In this document: positions 62,578 to 64,000 of the stretch, one piece after another
Numbering within the stretch: position 1 is the stretch's first letter
How the letters are laid out: the number at the start of each line of letters is the position of its first letter
IMG/VR virus record: IMGVR_UViG_3300020578_000037
Location: 1 to 64,000 of that record
DNA length: 64,000 nucleotides
From: a virus
Reading direction: 5' to 3' (one strand)
Position numbers and translations under genes: made by a program
The notes under the pieces: generated by a model
Seen by the model: only the letters and a program-made list of their open reading frames with translations
What the model was told of the DNA's origin: nothing
Databases searched by the model: none

Positions 62578-63900
62578 TTACAACGATAATTTAGTTAATG
62601 TGTTTATTGACGATGCGCTCCCTTCTGTATCATTAATATGTTCATCCTCAGTAATGGTTAATGTAGAGTAATCTATTCGCATAGAACAGTGTCCAAAGTT
62701 AGGTCCAAACCGGTTTTTCATAAGTCCCATCTTTATAACTCCTAGTTCTTTATCAGTATCTTCTTGCCAAATACTTAATATTACGTCGCCTGTCATAGCA
62801 AGCCCTATACTTTCTGAAATTGTCTTAAGACCGGGGTCAGATATTTCATATCCATCTCTGTTCAACTGTGTCGCAGATACTACAGGACAGTTAAATTGAT
62901 AGGATAAAGCTCTGAGTTGTTCTGTACATATCTTAATTCTCTCATAACTAGTATCCCCTACAGTAGATAGAAGCAGGTTAACGTAATCTAGTACAATAGC
63001 GTCAATCTTAATGCCTTTTTGTGTAAGTTTTTTTATGAAAGCTTTAAGATTATTTACAGTAATTGATGCAGGAGGAAATTCTTTAATAATTATTTTTGAT
63101 GTGGGGTTCTCTACACAGTATTCAGATATCTGACTTTGTAACGTGCTTGATTCTATCTTGAGCTGGCTTAATGGAATCTTTGAAACACTAGAGCATAGTC
63201 TCTTTGCATATATCATTTCTGGCATTTCTAGAGAGACGAGAAGAACAGTCTTGCCTTGACTTGCTAAATTTATGGCAACGTTTCCTAAAAAGATACTTTT
63301 ACCTATGTTTGTCTCTCCTGCAAACAAATACAATGATCTTCCATTTTCTAAAAGCCCGCCGCCGATTTTATCATCAAGCCATTTCCATTTCGTTGGTATA
63401 TATTTTTCAGTGGTGTTTAAATCATCAACAATCTTATCAATATCTACAAATAAATCTAAACCAATGTCTGTTGCTAAGGAAATATTACAAGCTTTTTCAA
63501 ATTTAGTTAAAATTTTAGATGTATCTACTGAATTTTTATTAATGTCATCCACCACATCCATCATGGTATGATAAACGGCTTTCTCTTTTAAAAACACTTC
63601 TGTGTTTGTAGAGAGTTCATCATTATTCAGATTTTTATCTATTCCTGCAAACAAACTGACAACATTTTTTAAAGATGTCTTGAGTTCATCAGTAACTAAG
63701 TATGATTTTATTTCAGTTATAGTTGGCTTTGTACTTCTCTTTTCGTAAAAGTCGCTAATAATTTGAAAAATGGCTTTAATATCATTATTTTTAAAATATA
63801 TAGGTTTAATGTAATCAACAACAGAAGCTAGATATGTTTCATCTGTAAGACTCTTGTACGCTATTACTGTCTCAAAATAATCTAAATCTAATTTCCCCAT
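62578..63900 (-). CDS. 41: Replicative helicase gp41
   Basis: 440 residues (T4 gp41 is 475). DnaB-type N-terminal helical domain, then the RecA-like motor: Walker A LFAGETNIGKSIFL (192-205), LLVSLEMPEMIYAKRL, Walker B IDAIVLDYVNLL (299-310) and CPVVSATQLNRDGYE (motif H3-like). It unwinds the lagging strand ahead of the replisome and activates the gp61 primase. Upstream of it lies the end of another gene, as in the T4 order uvsX-40-41. Confidence 0.94.
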   Translation of the reverse strand: MGKLDLDYFETVIAYKSLTDETYLASVVDYIKPIYFKNNDIKAIFQIISDFYEKRSTKPTITEIKSYLVTDELKTSLKNVVSLFAGIDKNLNNDELSTNTEVFLKEKAVYHTMMDVVDDINKNSVDTSKILTKFEKACNISLATDIGLDLFVDIDKIVDDLNTTEKYIPTKWKWLDDKIGGGLLENGRSLYLFAGETNIGKSIFLGNVAINLASQGKTVLLVSLEMPEMIYAKRLCSSVSKIPLSQLKIESSTLQSQISEYCVENPTSKIIIKEFPPASITVNNLKAFIKKLTQKGIKIDAIVLDYVNLLLSTVGDTSYERIKICTEQLRALSYQFNCPVVSATQLNRDGYEISDPGLKTISESIGLAMTGDVILSIWQEDTDKELGVIKMGLMKNRFGPNFGHCSMRIDYSTLTITEDEHINDTEGSASSINTLTKLSL

Positions 63901-63921
63901 AATCCCATTATATATACAGTT

Positions 63922-64000
63922 TTACTTGTTACTACTGTATTCTGATAAAAATTTTTCTTGACTAGCTACAAATCTTTCATCATTCACGTCAAGGAGACCA
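63922..64000 (-). CDS. Partial gene, C-terminal 25 residues only (UvsX position)
   Basis: An open minus-strand frame enters from the right edge and reads GLLDVNDERFVASQEKFLSE YSSNK then TAA at 63922-63924. In T4 and its relatives the recombinase gene uvsX lies just upstream of gp40 and gp41, so this is probably the end of uvsX. Too short to verify by sequence. Confidence 0.45.
   Translation of the reverse strand, partial: GLLDVNDERFVASQEKFLSEYSSNK

Overview
The window is part of an AT-rich genome of a large T4-like myovirus. The evidence is a dense, almost gap-free run of recognisable T4-type genes: large terminase, sheath, tube, tape measure, hub, gp6, gp25 and gp53 wedge proteins, and the gp41, gp61, gp32, gp45 and gp44 replication proteins. 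The gp6, gp25 and terminase sequences look most like those of marine cyanophage and pelagiphage relatives, so a marine host is likely. The host itself cannot be named. No tRNA, integrase, insertion sequence or CRISPR array was seen, and no stretch longer than about 300 bases lacks a gene.

Layout, left to right (most genes are on the minus strand, so transcription runs right to left). Positions 1-16407 hold distal tail and baseplate fibre proteins. These include three with long Thr/Pro-rich repeat stalks, one of them carrying an RCC1-type propeller, and a 1408-residue beta-helix protein with a five-copy internal repeat. Positions 16441-22642 hold four sugar-active enzymes: an FkbM methyltransferase/HtrL-like/GT2-like fusion, a NodU-type carbamoyltransferase, an HtrL-like glycosyltransferase and a polypeptide GlcNAc-transferase-like enzyme. 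Positions 22673-33410 hold a fourth Thr/Pro fibre with lectin-like and P-domain modules, two very large baseplate-region proteins, gp6 and gp25. Positions 33480-35998 hold two plus-strand genes (one a candidate small terminase) around a gp44 clamp loader and dUTPase pair. Positions 35995-51963 hold the hub, wedge, tape measure, tube, sheath and large terminase genes, with one methyltransferase-like gene among them. Positions 51984-54039 are a plus-strand block with an acidic protein, a basic protein and a gp14-like neck protein. Positions 54036-58999 hold mostly small unknown genes plus the gp61-like primase and a RmlD-like reductase. Positions 58968-64000 hold the replication core: gp45, gp32, a gp59 candidate, a bS21 homologue, gp41 and the tail end of a gene in the UvsX position.

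Two things stand out. First, enzymes expected to build or decorate glycans sit inside the cluster of tail proteins whose stalks are mucin-like Thr/Pro repeats. This suggests the phage glycosylates its own fibres; it is an inference, but it follows from gene order plus family assignments. Second, most structural genes have a T4 late-promoter-like TAAATA element only 5-7 bases before the start codon, almost no gene has a Shine-Dalgarno sequence, and the phage carries its own ribosomal protein bS21. Together these suggest late messages with little or no leader, and possibly a phage-adjusted mode of translation initiation.
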